This document shows positions 1 through 10,512 of a stretch of DNA of 64,000 bases, one piece after another. Under the pieces are notes generated by a model that saw nothing but the letters and a program-made list of their open reading frames with translations, did not search any database and was not told where the DNA came from. Position 1 is the stretch's first letter; each line of letters begins with the position of its first letter. Both the position numbers and the translations under genes were made by a program. Origin of the DNA: Orobanche coerulescens (Eukaryota; Streptophyta; Magnoliopsida; Lamiales; Orobanchaceae); the NCBI GenBank assembly GCA_033398695.1, contig CM065802.1:165969965-166033964 (forward strand). The letters are read 5' to 3'.

Positions 1-729
1 TTAAGCTGAGTTTCCATAGCACGATGAACTGATTTCCAAAAATGTGACACGAATCGCCCATCACGATCAGAAACACTCTTAGGAGTACCGTGCAATCTCA
101 CTATCTCTTTGATTAACAACTGGGCAAGTCTCTCGGGACCCCACGTATCCTTAATCTCAAGGAAATGAGCTGACTTAGTTAAACGGTCCACAATTACCCA
201 AATTGTATTCATGCCACGATGACTCGTCAGAAAACTCATGATAAAGTCCATTGAAATATCCTCCCACTTCCACTCTGGAATAGGGAGCGATTTCAGCATA
301 CCCGCCGGTCGCTGATATTCTATCTTGACTTGCTGACAAGTTAAACATCTCGAAACAAATTCTATGACTTCTCGCTTCATATTACTCCACCAGTAATTCT
401 GTTTCAAGTCCTTGTACATCTTGCTAGACCCCAGATGAATGGAATAAGGGGTAGCATGAGCTTCTATCAAAATTGAGTTTTTCAACTCGTCATTCGCCGG
501 TACGCATAATCGGTTCTGAAATCGCAAAAGGCCATCCTCGTGGACCACAAATCCAGGGGCTTTCCCCTGCGCCACATCCTCACGGATGCGCAACAAAAAT
601 GGGTCTGAACCCTGATTTACTCTGATTGCCTCCTCAAGTGGCGATGAAATCTCTAACATGCAAAGCTGCCCTTGCACTCGCTGTAACCAGACCTCGATCT
701 CGGGTCTAAGGAATTCCTTTTGAAGCTCA
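1..729 (-). pseudogene. Ty3/gypsy integrase fragment, partial
   Basis: The minus strand is open in one frame across the whole stretch and runs off the left edge of the window. Reading from 729 to 1 it gives the end of the RNase H-integrase linker, the HHCC zinc finger region (ending CLTCQQVK), the integrase core with VIVDRLTKSAHF (first catalytic Asp near 186-188) and SVSDRDGRF (second Asp near 66-68); the catalytic Glu lies outside the window. It closely parallels the integrase of element E at 40.8-41.6 kb, but keeps WKWED where E has a stop. One codon just before the second catalytic Asp is missing (SIVSD in E, SVSD here), and HPG reads HLG. The upstream part of pol is absent: at about 730 the sequence switches abruptly into the LTR of element A. 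I see a truncated polyprotein piece, not a complete gene; the Tekay/chromovirus assignment rests on similarity to E. Confidence 0.85.
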
Positions 730-742
730 TGCCACGTCATCT

Positions 743-983
743 CACGGTTGGATCAATCACTTGTTGTCTCCTGACCACATGATCGCATGTCATGTGTCAC
801 CGTATGTTCCATATACCACCGAGATCACTTGCCACATCATGTCACGGTTGGATCAATCACTTGTTTTCTCTTAACCACATGATCGCATGTCATGTGTCAC
901 CGTAGGTATCCCGAGGCTCTCACGGTTGGATCAATTACTTGTTGCATCCTGACCACATGATCACATGTCATGTGTCACCGTAG
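743..983. repeat. Tandem repeat in LTR A, three copies
   Basis: Three copies of a unit that starts CACGGTTGGATCAATCACTT and ends with CATGTCATGTGTCACCGTA. They start at 743, 843 and 921, so the spacing is 100 then 78 bp. The same array occurs in the other LTR at 6107-6346. It is not found in the LTRs of the other families. Confidence 0.85.
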
Positions 984-1880
984 ACCCCGCCCATATACAC
1001 ACATTCACACACATAACATAGCACGCCAAGGATATCCAAACAATTCACCCAAAGGTAGTAAACACATAGCACAACACAAGTGTCAAATCACAACACACCG
1101 AAATGAGATAATATATGTATATATATATTATCAAAGCACAACAACACCAAGCATATTCATAGGGTTCACTTTACCATTCACGAAAAATACCATTCACAAA
1201 ACACACGCATTTTGAAAGTGAGCCTTTAACGAGGCTAAACCGAATCTTTTGAAAGTTCATTTCAAACAACCAAACAAATACATTTAGACAATCACCGATC
1301 ATCATATCCACGAAACAGGAAATGTATGGACAAGGTTCTCGAATAACCACAAACACAGAGAATCGACCGAAGTAGGTTGGCACGAACCGACTACGAACCC
1401 GCCGACTCCACCGAACGCCAACTCGCTATGAAGGATAATAACAACAATGAAAATGAATTCCATAGCACGACTCAAAGCCGCTGAATTGGAGGAACAAACG
1501 ACAAAAGCTCAAGGGTTTCCCCCCAAATGGCCAAGAACACGAATCGACCGACCAAAACATGAAAACAAAATTCTAAATCGGAATATAGATATTCAATCCA
1601 TAGGATATGTTTAACAACATCATTTAACAACAATCGATTCATCAAAATCGGATGGAAAATGAGATCAAGAACAAAACTCCCCAAAAAGTCAACTCTAGGG
1701 ATTCAAGAAAAATACCTTGATTCAGCGAAGAACAATTGATTAGATGATGTTATAATCACCTAGGATACTCCAAAACGCCTTTGGATCGAGCAAAATCGGC
1801 CAAGATCATGATCCCTTGTCGCCCTTGACTCAACCCCGTGGCGAGGAGGAGAAATGAGGTGGAAATGATGTATCACGACT

Positions 1881-1908
1881 GTTGTCCAGTTTATATACAC
1901 TGGACAAC
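1881..1908 (-). promoter_or_regulatory. TATA box inside a perfect inverted repeat
   Basis: GTTGTCCAG (1881-1889) and CTGGACAAC (1900-1908) are perfect 9-bp inverted repeats. The 10 bases between them read TGTATATAAA on the minus strand, a good plant TATA box. Transcription of element A would run leftward from here. In the right LTR (near 7255-7277) the left arm has decayed. Confidence 0.6.
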
Positions 1909-2287
1909 TTAGCGTACGCTAATCTTTAAGATTAGCGTGTGCTATCGAGACACCGAAGTAAAACCTCCTGACAAAAATACACTGTTAGCATGCGCTAACC
2001 ACAAGTGTTAGCGTGCGATAACGGGACCTTCAGACCCAGTCCAGTAGCTCCTGGACTGCCCTGAACTACCAGGTAGCACGCGCTATCCTCACCCTAGCGT
2101 GCACTACTAATAAACTCTAGCGCGCGCTATGACACTAAATAGCGTGCTCTGATCAACGTCTTGACCTAGTCCAGTAGCCTGTGGACTGTTTCTGCACCAC
2201 CAGTTAGTGTGCGCTACCACACCCGTAGCGTGCGCTAATAACTGCACCTTAGCGCGCGCTAACCACTAAGTGTAGCGTGCGCTAACG
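1909..2287 (-). promoter_or_regulatory. Palindrome array in U3 of LTR A
   Basis: About a dozen copies of a 12-bp near-palindrome, TAGCGTGCGCTA on the plus strand (TAGCGCACGCTA in the sense of the element), with variants such as TAGCGCGCGCTA and TAGCGTACGCTA. They are separated by irregular 10-40 bp spacers. Two hairpins are interspersed, for example CAGTCCAG and CTGGACTG around a 6-nt loop near 2040. The array starts immediately upstream (in transcription sense) of the TATA box. Similar arrays occupy the same place in elements C, D, E and F. Function unknown. Confidence 0.8.
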
Positions 2288-2678
2288 ACTCATAAAGACA
2301 GCAACAGAACTCTCAGAAGTGGGCACGACGACGGATACCCACAACTTTGGGAAATTACAAAATGACCCCAAATGTCCGAAAATCACAATACGACAACAAA
2401 TAACCAAACCGAATCTCACAACACGTATAACAACGTTGAATGAACTTACGAGAAACCCGAAATAATAGTTTCGAACGAGATTCGCAAGAATCGAACTCAG
2501 GCGTGGAAAAGTCGCTTAAGAACACGGAATTCAACAAAATGACACCGGAATGAACGGATGTCAAAAAGTGCAGAATTAATCATTCTTAGAATGATGAAAC
2601 GGTCACAAGCGAGTCGTCAAAATAGACCCCCGCCGAAAAAAAAGAAAATTACCGGAAATCGAAATTGCGGATATTACA

Positions 2679-2695
2679 TACTACCCTCCTTAAAA
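2679..2695 (-). other. Polypurine tract of element A
   Basis: On the minus strand this reads AAAAGGAGGGTAGTA-like purine-rich sequence directly before the 3' LTR, preceded by TTTCGGGACGAAACTTC, a stretch found before the 3' LTR in several elements here. It is the expected primer site for plus-strand DNA synthesis. Confidence 0.7.
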
Positions 2696-3119
2696 GAAGT
2701 TTCGTCCCGAAACATAAAATAAGTAGGGAGGAGCAACATCCCACTAGGAAACACCCAACGAGATACACAAGAACCGAAAACTGGCACCCAACAATAAAAC
2801 GTTACAAGCAATGCAAGGAAACATACGGCGTGAAAACACGCTCCATGACGACCATCACAACTCCACAGGCAGAGACATAATAAAACCAACAAGTGACAAC
2901 CGACATCAAACGGATTGTATAATCGAGTCAATTATCCGAACAATCACAAAGCAAGAGGTACCAATATAAGAAAACATACACAGTCAAGAAAACAGAAAAT
3001 AAACACAAAACGATCCACAAGGACAACCATAATCTATTCGGACTACACCGAAATCCTCAAAAACCACACTAGGGATCTCCGTATCCTTTCGGAGCAGACA
3101 TGCAACCTCATCCCCAAAT

Positions 3120-4089
3120 CTCTTAGCTACCGTCTCGCAATGCACGGCTCGGTGACCCACCTATCCACACTCGAAACAGCTGACTAACGGTGAACGATAA
3201 TTCTTCACGGTATGGCCCGCTCGACTACAACTATAACACGTCTTCATGTTGCTCACATTACTCACTGCAGGGGTACTACTCTTCTGATCACGCGATCGAG
3301 GAACCTTCTTATGATGACGAAATGATGTCCCAACCTCAGGGGGACCACTCCCCTGATTTCCTGAAAAGTTCACAACGGTTTTCTATTTCTTCGAGTTAGA
3401 CATATTCTTGGTCGATAATCTGGATAGCTCATAGGCTAACGCCCTATTTTGATAATCTCTCAAGGAAGTACAAGTGAGACCTACCATGTACTGATGAATC
3501 TCTGGCATCATCCGCCTACTAAAATGACAGATCTTGTCCTCCTCCGTCCTTACTTGATCCTGCACATAGTTGAGTTGTTTGCTAAAATCAATAATAGCTT
3601 GAGACAGCGGTACATCTTGCGGTTTTGAAGAAAAGAATTCATTAATCCTCTGATTTCTGATCGGTTCCGGATAAAACTCATCTCTCATGAATCTCTGTAA
3701 TTCTGCCCACGCCACAACACGATCTCGAGGCTTAACAGTATCCCACCAACTAGCGGCATCTTTGTCGAGAAGATACTGAGCGACCGTTCTTCTGGACAAT
3801 CAACTACCTCGAATATCTTTTCCAACTGGTAAAGCCAACTATCCCAACCCAATGCATCTGCGGCAACAGCAAAACGAGGGGGATTCATATGAACCACTTC
3901 TCAAAGCCACTGATTTGCACCAATGTTCTGGGTCACATCTGTACTACGTTGAACTGCTTGAGTCAACTGAGTCATTTGTGCAGCTACCTGCTGCAGAATA
4001 GTAGCAACACCGATACCAACACCATCACTGGCAGCATGATCCTGATCATGCATCCGGTTGCCACAACCACGACCTCTGCCCCTCAGCAT
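3120..4089 (-). pseudogene. Gag of element A, broken
   Basis: Gag, the retrotransposon capsid/nucleocapsid precursor. It starts at 4089 with MLRGRGRGCG, an arginine/glycine-rich N-terminus, and continues through a Gln-rich helix. After an in-frame TGA (3901-3903) comes the capsid-like core with WLYQLEKIFEVVDCPEE. A frameshift near 3790 leads into the rest of the core (YLLDKDAASWWDTVKPRD, the Ty3/gypsy gag domain). An in-frame TAG near 3380 precedes two zinc knuckles: CYSCSRAGHTVKNY, whose last Cys is Tyr, and CFECG-stop-VGHRAVHC, with a TAG inside it. Gag is followed by about 440 bp without a recognised domain and then the PPT, so no pol ever appears. The homologous gag of element B has the same layout. 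The product is not functional as it stands. Confidence 0.8.
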
Positions 4090-5305
4090 ACTGAATGAGC
4101 AACCACTCAGTACAACAGAAAATCAGAACATGCAACACATACAATGATTACTATCATAAAACAACAAACATACCAACATCACAGCAACGACGGCATCGTT
4201 TGGCGATCTCAACGACCTGAACGATAACCAACACATGATCACAAAACATCATGAAACAATCACACATGTACACAAACGTACAAACCCAAGCTTTAATAGC
4301 TCGCACATGTGCGACAACACGCAATTCACCATGAGGTGACAAACATTAAATACCACATCACACCTCTCACAGAGGGCTAGTACAACAAATGCGTGGTGAA
4401 CGACTTAACACTCACACCACCAACTCAATCACAACTCGGAGAACTAACACCCTAATGACAATACTAACATCATACACACCTTCTCCGACCACAAGCAGGA
4501 AGTGACAGGTTTTAAAAACGAGAACCACCTTTTGAAAATAATTTTGGAAACATTAGTTGATCTTGAGTATCACCTTTCAAAAAGTAGTACAAACATCGTC
4601 ATCGAGACTTTTAAAACCATCTTGCTTTTGATAAAAATGTGGACACTTTTCTTTTAGTGAAAAACTTTCAGAATATTCGACCCTCGGGTCTAAGCAAAAG
4701 CGTTTCTAAATCATTGAAAATATCTCAAAATATTTTGGTCCTCAACTGGAATAATTTTGAAACATACTGTGGCACCTTGGAAGTACCGCGAGAAAATAAT
4801 TCATTTTAAACGTACGTCTCGAAATTTATTTTCTAAGATACTCAAGGTTTTCAAAAATCCAATAGGCCAGAATGCCCAAAAACTCACGTATCGACATCGC
4901 TTATACAAATAATAGTACACGCATAAATTCGTTCAAAATCAAGACAATACACGTCTTTTGCCTGAAAACAAACAGTCAAATATCACAGTCGAAAAGACAC
5001 AAGTAGCGACAACACTCCTCATATAAACGAAATATGAAAGTCAAATAAACACGCATCACGAAACCAAGAATCTACATAAAGATTCCATCCCTCAACAACT
5101 AACCATACAAGTAGCTCGAGCCGCATGAGGCACAACACAAAGAAGGGAGACTTACATCCACAGGTCGCACGAAGATGATGATCGATACTAATCACGACCA
5201 ACAAACTCAGACGACGCGTCACGACACGACTCAATCAGACAAAATCCGACGAGACAAAACTCAACAGACACCACTTAACCTGACAGCTTAAGTTTCGACA
5301 ACCTT
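4090..5305 (-). other. Leader of element A, non-coding
   Basis: Untranslated leader between PBS and gag. Blocks of it recur in element D (24790-25500 and 26450-26700) and, in the plus sense, in element C (31430-32520). I see no open frame with a recognisable domain. Confidence 0.6.
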
Positions 5306-5317
5306 GCTCCGATACCA
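5306..5317 (-). other. Primer-binding site of element A
   Basis: The minus strand reads TGGTATCGGAGC, one mismatch from TGGTATCAGAGC, the complement of the plant initiator tRNA-Met 3' end. It lies four bases from the LTR edge at 5322. Confidence 0.8.
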
Positions 5318-6106
5318 TTTATGTAACACCCCCAATCGTCTCAGGGATATTACACGCCGTAGAACCTTTCCTCAAGGATCTACCAGGCTGGTAACAACAT
5401 TGAATATCCCAACAATGCCTTTAAGGCTAAAATGACTCAGTAGGCCGATTTGGTCATTCAATAAATACATACAACTCAATCTCAATACATGCCCACGCAG
5501 GGGTCAAATACATATTTCTCCCGTGATTGGTATCGATCATCTTTCATCATCCTTCATGCCGACCCTGTGCTATTCACCTCAACACCTGAATGTAATACAG
5601 ACATCCACCTCCCGATTACTTGGGGGTTAGCAAAATTCCACTATATTGCTAGTGCAAGTATAAAGTGCAAAATACGAGTCATACAATTCAAGTTCCATGA
5701 ATAATAACAACCAGGAATCCTCAAAGATTCAAACACAACGAAAAATACCTCCCGAAGTAAGAGTTTGGGTAAAACATTCCAAAACCAAAAGATCACAATT
5801 TAAGGGAAACAATTTACAAAATGGTTTAATATACCATCGGGAGTTTTAATAGAAAACAATTTAGGATTATCGAATCCTTCTCTTTCCAAAATCAACAGGG
5901 TCACAGCCCAAAGGTTTTGTCTTCACAAATAGAAAATCAACTACAATTCACAGGGTCAAAACCCACGTCACGTGTCCTCGACGGACATAAAAATCAGCAA
6001 AACATAACCACCCAAGATATGAAATCTCGGTCACACCCAAGGTACTCGACCTGGTCAATACATCCAAAACATATACATAACACCGTGAACACATGCCACG
6101 TCATCT

Positions 6107-6346
6107 CACGGTTGGATCAATCACTTGTTGTCTCCTGACCACATGATCGCATGTCATATGTCACCCTAGCTTCCATATACCACCGTGATCACTTCCCACG
6201 TAATCTCATGGTTGGATCAAACACTTGTTGTTTCCTGACCACATGATCGCATGTCATGTATCACTGTAGGTATCCCGAGGCTCTCACAGTTGGATCAATC
6301 ACTTGTTGCATACTAACCACATGATCACATGTCATGTGTCACCGTA
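6107..6346. repeat. Tandem repeat in right LTR A
   Basis: The counterpart of the array at 743-983, again three copies of the CACGGTTGGATCAA... unit, with a few point differences between the LTRs. Confidence 0.8.
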
Positions 6347-7516
6347 GACCCCGCCCATATACACACATTCACACACATAACATAACACGCCAAGGATATC
6401 CAAACAATTCATCCAAAGGCAATAAACACATAGCACAACACAAGTGTCAAATCACAACATACCGAAATGAGATAATATATGTATATATTATCAAAGCACA
6501 ACAAAAACACCAAGCATATTCATAGGGTTCACTTACCATTCACGAAACACAACATTCACAAAACACACGCGTTTTGAAAGTGAGCCTTTAACGAGGCTAA
6601 ACTGAATCTTTTGAAAGTTCTTTTCAAACAACCAAACAAATACATTTAGACGATCACCGATCATCATATCCACGAAACAAGAAATATATGGACAAGGTAC
6701 TTGCCTCGAATAACCACAAACACGGAGAATCAACCGAAGTAGGTTGGCACGAACCGACTACGAACCCGCCGACTCCGCCGAACTCCAACTCGCGACAATA
6801 AACTATGAAGGACAATAACAAAAATGAAAATGAATTTCATAGCACGACTCAAAGCCGCTGAATTGGAGGAACAAACGGCAAAAGCTCAAGGGTTTCCCCC
6901 AAAATGGCCAAGAACACGAATCGACCGACCAAAACAGTAAAATGAAATTCCAAACCGGAATATGGAAATTAAATCCTTAGGATATGTTTAACAACATCAT
7001 TTAACAACAATCGATTCATCAAAATCGGATGGAAAATGAGATCAAGAACAAAACTCCCCAAAAAGTCAACTCTAGGGATTCAAGAAAAATACCTTGACTC
7101 GGCGAAGAACAATGGATTAGATGATGTTATAATCATCATTGATACTCCAAAACACCTTTGGATCGAGCAAAATCGGCCAAGATCGCGATCCCTAGTCACC
7201 CTTGACTCAACCCCACAGAGAGGAGGAGAAACGAGGTGGAAATGATGTATCACCCTAGTTTATATGCACTGGACAGCTTAGCGTGCGCTAATCTTTAAGA
7301 TTAGCATGCGCTATCGAGGCACCGAAGTAAAACTTCCTGACAGAAATACACTTTTAGCGTGCGCTAACCACAAGTGTTAGCGTGCGCTAATGGGACCTTC
7401 AGACCCAGTCCAGTAGCTCTTGGATTGCCCTGAACTACCAGGTAGCGCACGCTATCCTCACTCTAGCATGTTCTACTAATGCACTCTAGCGCGCGCTATG
7501 ATACTAAATAGCGTGC

Positions 7517-8631
7517 TGTCACGGGGTTGGGTTTGAGCACTCAAAAGCTCTTCGGACTCGTGCGCCACTAGACTAGAATTGCCTCGATCTAGCTAGTAAG
7601 CCTTAACTCACTCGGTTGCTAAGTATGAAAGGAGGGGTTTAAACACTTGGGAGTTCAGAGAAAACACTTCTATTACACAAACACTTTACAAGAATGTTGA
7701 GTCTTTGAGGGTTCGGAGCAAATGAGCCAACCTCAAGCCTATTTATACAACTCCTAAGAACCTAGAACCTTCTACTCCACCTCCTCATTTGGAGGGTTCT
7801 AGACCTATCTACATCATACCAATTCTAGAACCTATCTCTAGAATCATCCACACAAGTCTACATACACAAGGCTTACAAACACATTCTAGAGTATTCCACT
7901 AAGTACAATCTAGAATGCTCCACAATCTTCAAGTATTACATCCTTCTAGGAGGGTCCTAGAAGGTTCTTCCATCCACCCGGGTGCCCCGGCCCGTCTCTG
8001 TCCATCCCGGCCCGCATTGGTCCATCCCGGCCCGCACCGGCCCACATCGGTCCATCTGGGCCCATATCTGCAATGTTCCAGACTCTTCCCGAACCTCCTG
8101 GACCAAGCTGGTCCGCTTCTAGCTGCTTCCGGTCGAGTCTTCCCTGCTGAGTGACTCCTCAGCTTTTCAATGTCCACTGCCCCCACAAGGATTTTTCCGT
8201 CTAAGCCTATTATAGGGGGGAGGGTCTCTCTCGCACCACATGCACGCGCGCCCGCGCACGCCGGCCGCGCCCGGCATCCCACGCCCGCGTCCGGCCGCCC
8301 AGCTCGAGTCTTGTTCCCCGACTCGGCCTTGTCCTGTCGTACCTTGTCCCACACGACTGCTGCTCGTCCGGCCTTGCCCGCGCCCCCTACGCTACCGGAC
8401 AGTCCCGAACGTATCCCGTTCGCAATGCCCCTTGGGCGATCTACTTCCCACAGCGGCGTCCGTGCTCCCACGGTTTCCACGCGTGATTCTCCGTCCGATC
8501 ACGCCGTCCTGAAGGCTGACTCTTCACTTGCAGCCCGATGCCATCCTTGGCGTCCTGCTCGTGCCGGTCCCTCGGCACCCTGTGCGACTGTCTGCGCACA
8601 CATGTCTCGTTGTCGGCTGTCGGCCGTGACA
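7517..8631 (-). repeat. 3' LTR of the gag-protease element
   Basis: 1115 bp, from TGTCACGGGG to CCGTGACA. It has a GC-rich outer part (about 8220-8630) and a tandem of about 20 bp built on TCCATCCCGGCCCGCA (7984-8062). Long frames on both strands of this GC-rich part show no domain and I take them as composition artefacts. Confidence 0.9.
7738..7970 (-). promoter_or_regulatory. LTR promoter with heat-shock-element-like sites
   Basis: On the minus strand a TATA box (TTGTATAAATAGG, near 7738-7750) is preceded within 230 bp by GAACCTTC (7765-7772), TTCTAGAA (7823-7830) and GAAGGTTC (7960-7967), all inverted GAA/TTC pairs with a 2-bp gap as in heat-shock elements, plus several half sites. The same three sites and TATA box are kept in the other LTR (10736-10963). 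Heat response is an inference only. Confidence 0.45.
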
Positions 8632-8643
8632 TTCTCCCCCGCC
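8632..8643 (-). other. Polypurine tract of the gag-protease element
   Basis: The minus strand reads GGCGGGGGAGAA immediately before the 3' LTR. Confidence 0.75.
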
Positions 8644-8788
8644 TATTTCGTCGACGTCCTCGGCGATGTGGCGGCCCCTCGATGAACCGAACTGCTCCAA
8701 GGTGGTAACTCGGCTCCTCCTCAAGCTTCCTCACGTACTGGAGTGCCGACATAGCTCGTCCCGAAGGCTCTGTGGTCAAGCGTATTTC

Positions 8789-9370
8789 CTACAGCTTGGC
8801 TTGATCACACACGTATAGCGCCCTCTTGTGCGGAACTACGCCAACATTGTTCTTCCTCAGGAAGTCCATGCCCAGTATTATGTCCCGATCATCCATGCTC
8901 GTCGCCTTGAAGTGCACGCGCGGTTCGCTCGTGCCAATCTTTAGTCGCACCCCATTGGCGACTCCTGTAACCCGAACAGGTGGTGCATTATTCAACTTCA
9001 TCCAGCCCCGTCCCTCGATGACCTGAAGCCCCAACCTCTGTGCTTCAGCCTCGTCAATGTAGTTGTAATCGGCCCCTGTGTCGACCAACGCCTTGACGGG
9101 TTTCCCATTGACCAGCCCCGTCACATACATCAAATTTCCCTCAAGCGGTGCTCCGTCCCGCGATGCCATCCCTATGGATGAGTTCAACACTTGAAGCGCC
9201 ATCGATGTCCCATCACCCTCGGCATCGTCCCATGCCTTGGCGTACTCCATGGCGGCTACCCTCGGAAACTTCGAGTATTGCCTCGTCGAATGCTCCGTGC
9301 TCCAGCAAATCTCACATTTCTTCTTCTTCGGACATGCTGCTACGAGATGGTCTGCACTCCCGCACCCATG
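8789..9370 (-). pseudogene. Zinc knuckles and retropepsin of the gag-protease element
   Basis: This is in the same frame as gag, directly after its stop. It begins with knuckle 1 (HGCGSADHLVAACP, whose first Cys position is the stop codon itself) and knuckle 2 (CEICWSTEHSTRQY, last Cys replaced by Tyr). An aspartic protease domain follows with the active-site motif ALVDTGADYNYI and the C-terminal flap-side motif IILGMDFL. Retropepsins cleave the Gag polyprotein. The DTG triad is intact. The frame ends in TAG at 8789-8791, yet the same frame continues beyond with MSALQYVRKLEEEPSYHL, which resembles the protease-RT linker of Ty3/gypsy elements; this suggests that the TAG is a mutation and that the pol genes were deleted after this point. 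Translation would need readthrough of TGA or an internal start (Met at 9250). Confidence 0.75.
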
Positions 9371-10462
9371 TCAAGTCCGAGTCCACCCTGACTGCTTGCC
9401 GTCCCTGGGCCTGGCCATCCTCGCGCCCCTATCCGCATTACCCTGGTATGACTTATCATGCGTACCGATGCCGTCCTCCTCCCTCTTGGACTTCCGGCTC
9501 TCCCCGGCTGGTTTCAACTCAATCAGCCGCTCCGCTATCGCAATCGCCTCGGACACGTTCTGTGCCTTGGCCCTCTGCACCTCCAACTTTGCCCACAGTT
9601 TCAGTCCATCCACAAACGCGAACAAAGCTTCCTGCTCACTAAGGCTAGGCAACTCTAGCACGATCTCCTGGAACTCCTTCACATAGTCCTTGGTCGTCTT
9701 GCTGTGCGTCAACTCCTTCAACCTAGCCCGGACCTCAAACTCAACATTCTCTGGGTAAAACTTCCGCTTGAACTCAGCCTTGAAATCCTCCCATGTCTCC
9801 ATCCGACATATACCACGCGCGATCTCTGTTTCGCGCCTTTTCCACCATAGCAGCGCCATATCTGCTAAGAAGAATGGAGCCATCTGCAACTTGGTTCCAT
9901 CATCTGCTATCCCCGATGCACCAAAGTAACGCTCCATGTTCCACAGGAAGTCATCCACTTCCCTACCATTCTGCGATCCTTGGAACGAACACGGCCGGGG
10001 GATGTCGATTCGATGGGGTGCCACACCTCGCTGGTCCCTGCCGTGGGCCATCGCCCGCTCGTACAATGCTGTCCTTCCTTTGATAGTATCGATCCTCCCG
10101 ATGATCTCCTCTCGAAAGGCTGCGATCATGGACGGAACCTCCTTCCTGACAGCCTCAAGGATCTCTTCACACAAATCGCATCTCAATGCATTAAGGGTGC
10201 CCGTCACCCAATTCTCAAGCTCCTCCAACGACTCGCTCATCTTCGTCACCTGGTCGGCCACTCTGCTCCATGCCTCGAGAGCATCTTTGTGTCTACCCAT
10301 GGTTTCCTCCAGCTGAGCCACTCGTGCTTCCATGGCAACACCTCTTTCCATGGACTTATCCCTAGACCCTTTCCTGGACTTGTCCTTCTCCTGGCCGGGT
10401 TGAACTTTGGTGATGCTGGATGTAGTCTCCATCGGTCCTCCTTGCACAAAACCTCTCAGCAA
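9371..10462 (-). CDS. Gag of the gag-protease element
   Basis: 363 codons, uninterrupted, starting at Met 10462 and ending in TGA (9371-9373). The first 30-40 residues are basic. Residues about 45-130 look like coiled coil (VAQLEETMGRHKDALEAW and onward). The retrotransposon gag (capsid-like) domain follows, with PRPCSFQGSQNGREVDDFLW, LLWWKRRETEIARG and FKAEFKRKFYP, then a Lys/Arg-rich tail. Gag forms the virus-like particle in which reverse transcription takes place. The stop falls exactly where the first Cys codon of the zinc knuckle is expected (TGC or TGT to TGA), so the normal product was probably longer, with nucleocapsid and protease joined on. It is the only intact gag frame in the window apart from this stop. 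The alternative is that the TGA is a regulated readthrough site. Confidence 0.85.
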   Translation of the reverse strand: MLRGFVQGGPMETTSSITKVQPGQEKDKSRKGSRDKSMERGVAMEARVAQLEETMGRHKDALEAWSRVADQVTKMSESLEELENWVTGTLNALRCDLCEEILEAVRKEVPSMIAAFREEIIGRIDTIKGRTALYERAMAHGRDQRGVAPHRIDIPRPCSFQGSQNGREVDDFLWNMERYFGASGIADDGTKLQMAPFFLADMALLWWKRRETEIARGICRMETWEDFKAEFKRKFYPENVEFEVRARLKELTHSKTTKDYVKEFQEIVLELPSLSEQEALFAFVDGLKLWAKLEVQRAKAQNVSEAIAIAERLIELKPAGESRKSKREEDGIGTHDKSYQGNADRGARMARPRDGKQSGWTRT

Positions 10463-10497
10463 CGTCTCAATACGGAAGCTCCTTGAACTACTAGCGT

Positions 10498-10510
10498 GGC
10501 TCCGATACCA
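10498..10510 (-). other. Primer-binding site of the gag-protease element
   Basis: The minus strand reads TGGTATCGGAGCC, matching the initiator tRNA-Met 3' end with one mismatch, two bases from the LTR at 10513. Confidence 0.8.
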
Positions 10511-10512
10511 CT

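Larger units (their letters stand above)
730..2678 (-). repeat. Element A 3' LTR, truncated
   Basis: This matches the right LTR of element A from about 6097 to 12165 (without the nested insertion) and ends at the same ATATTACA. The part equivalent to 5322-6096 is missing; at 730 it joins an unrelated integrase fragment. It contains a tandem repeat, a TATA region and a palindrome array, listed separately. The remaining parts (about 985-1880 and 2290-2678) hold no gene that I can support. Confidence 0.85.

Noticed and set aside
1909..2287. CRISPR-like array of short palindromic repeats with spacers
   Set aside because: Repeats are only 12 bp, spacers are irregular, the setting is plant LTR promoters, and no cas genes are present.
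7929..8685. Frames of up to 183 codons in GC-rich sequence on both strands
   Set aside because: They lie in the outer part of an LTR, are repeated in the partner LTR (10940-11638) with changed ends, and show no domain. High GC explains the lack of stops.
9148..10486. Plus-strand open frames of 100-168 codons
   Set aside because: They are antisense to the real gag and protease frames of the nested element and have no recognisable domain.
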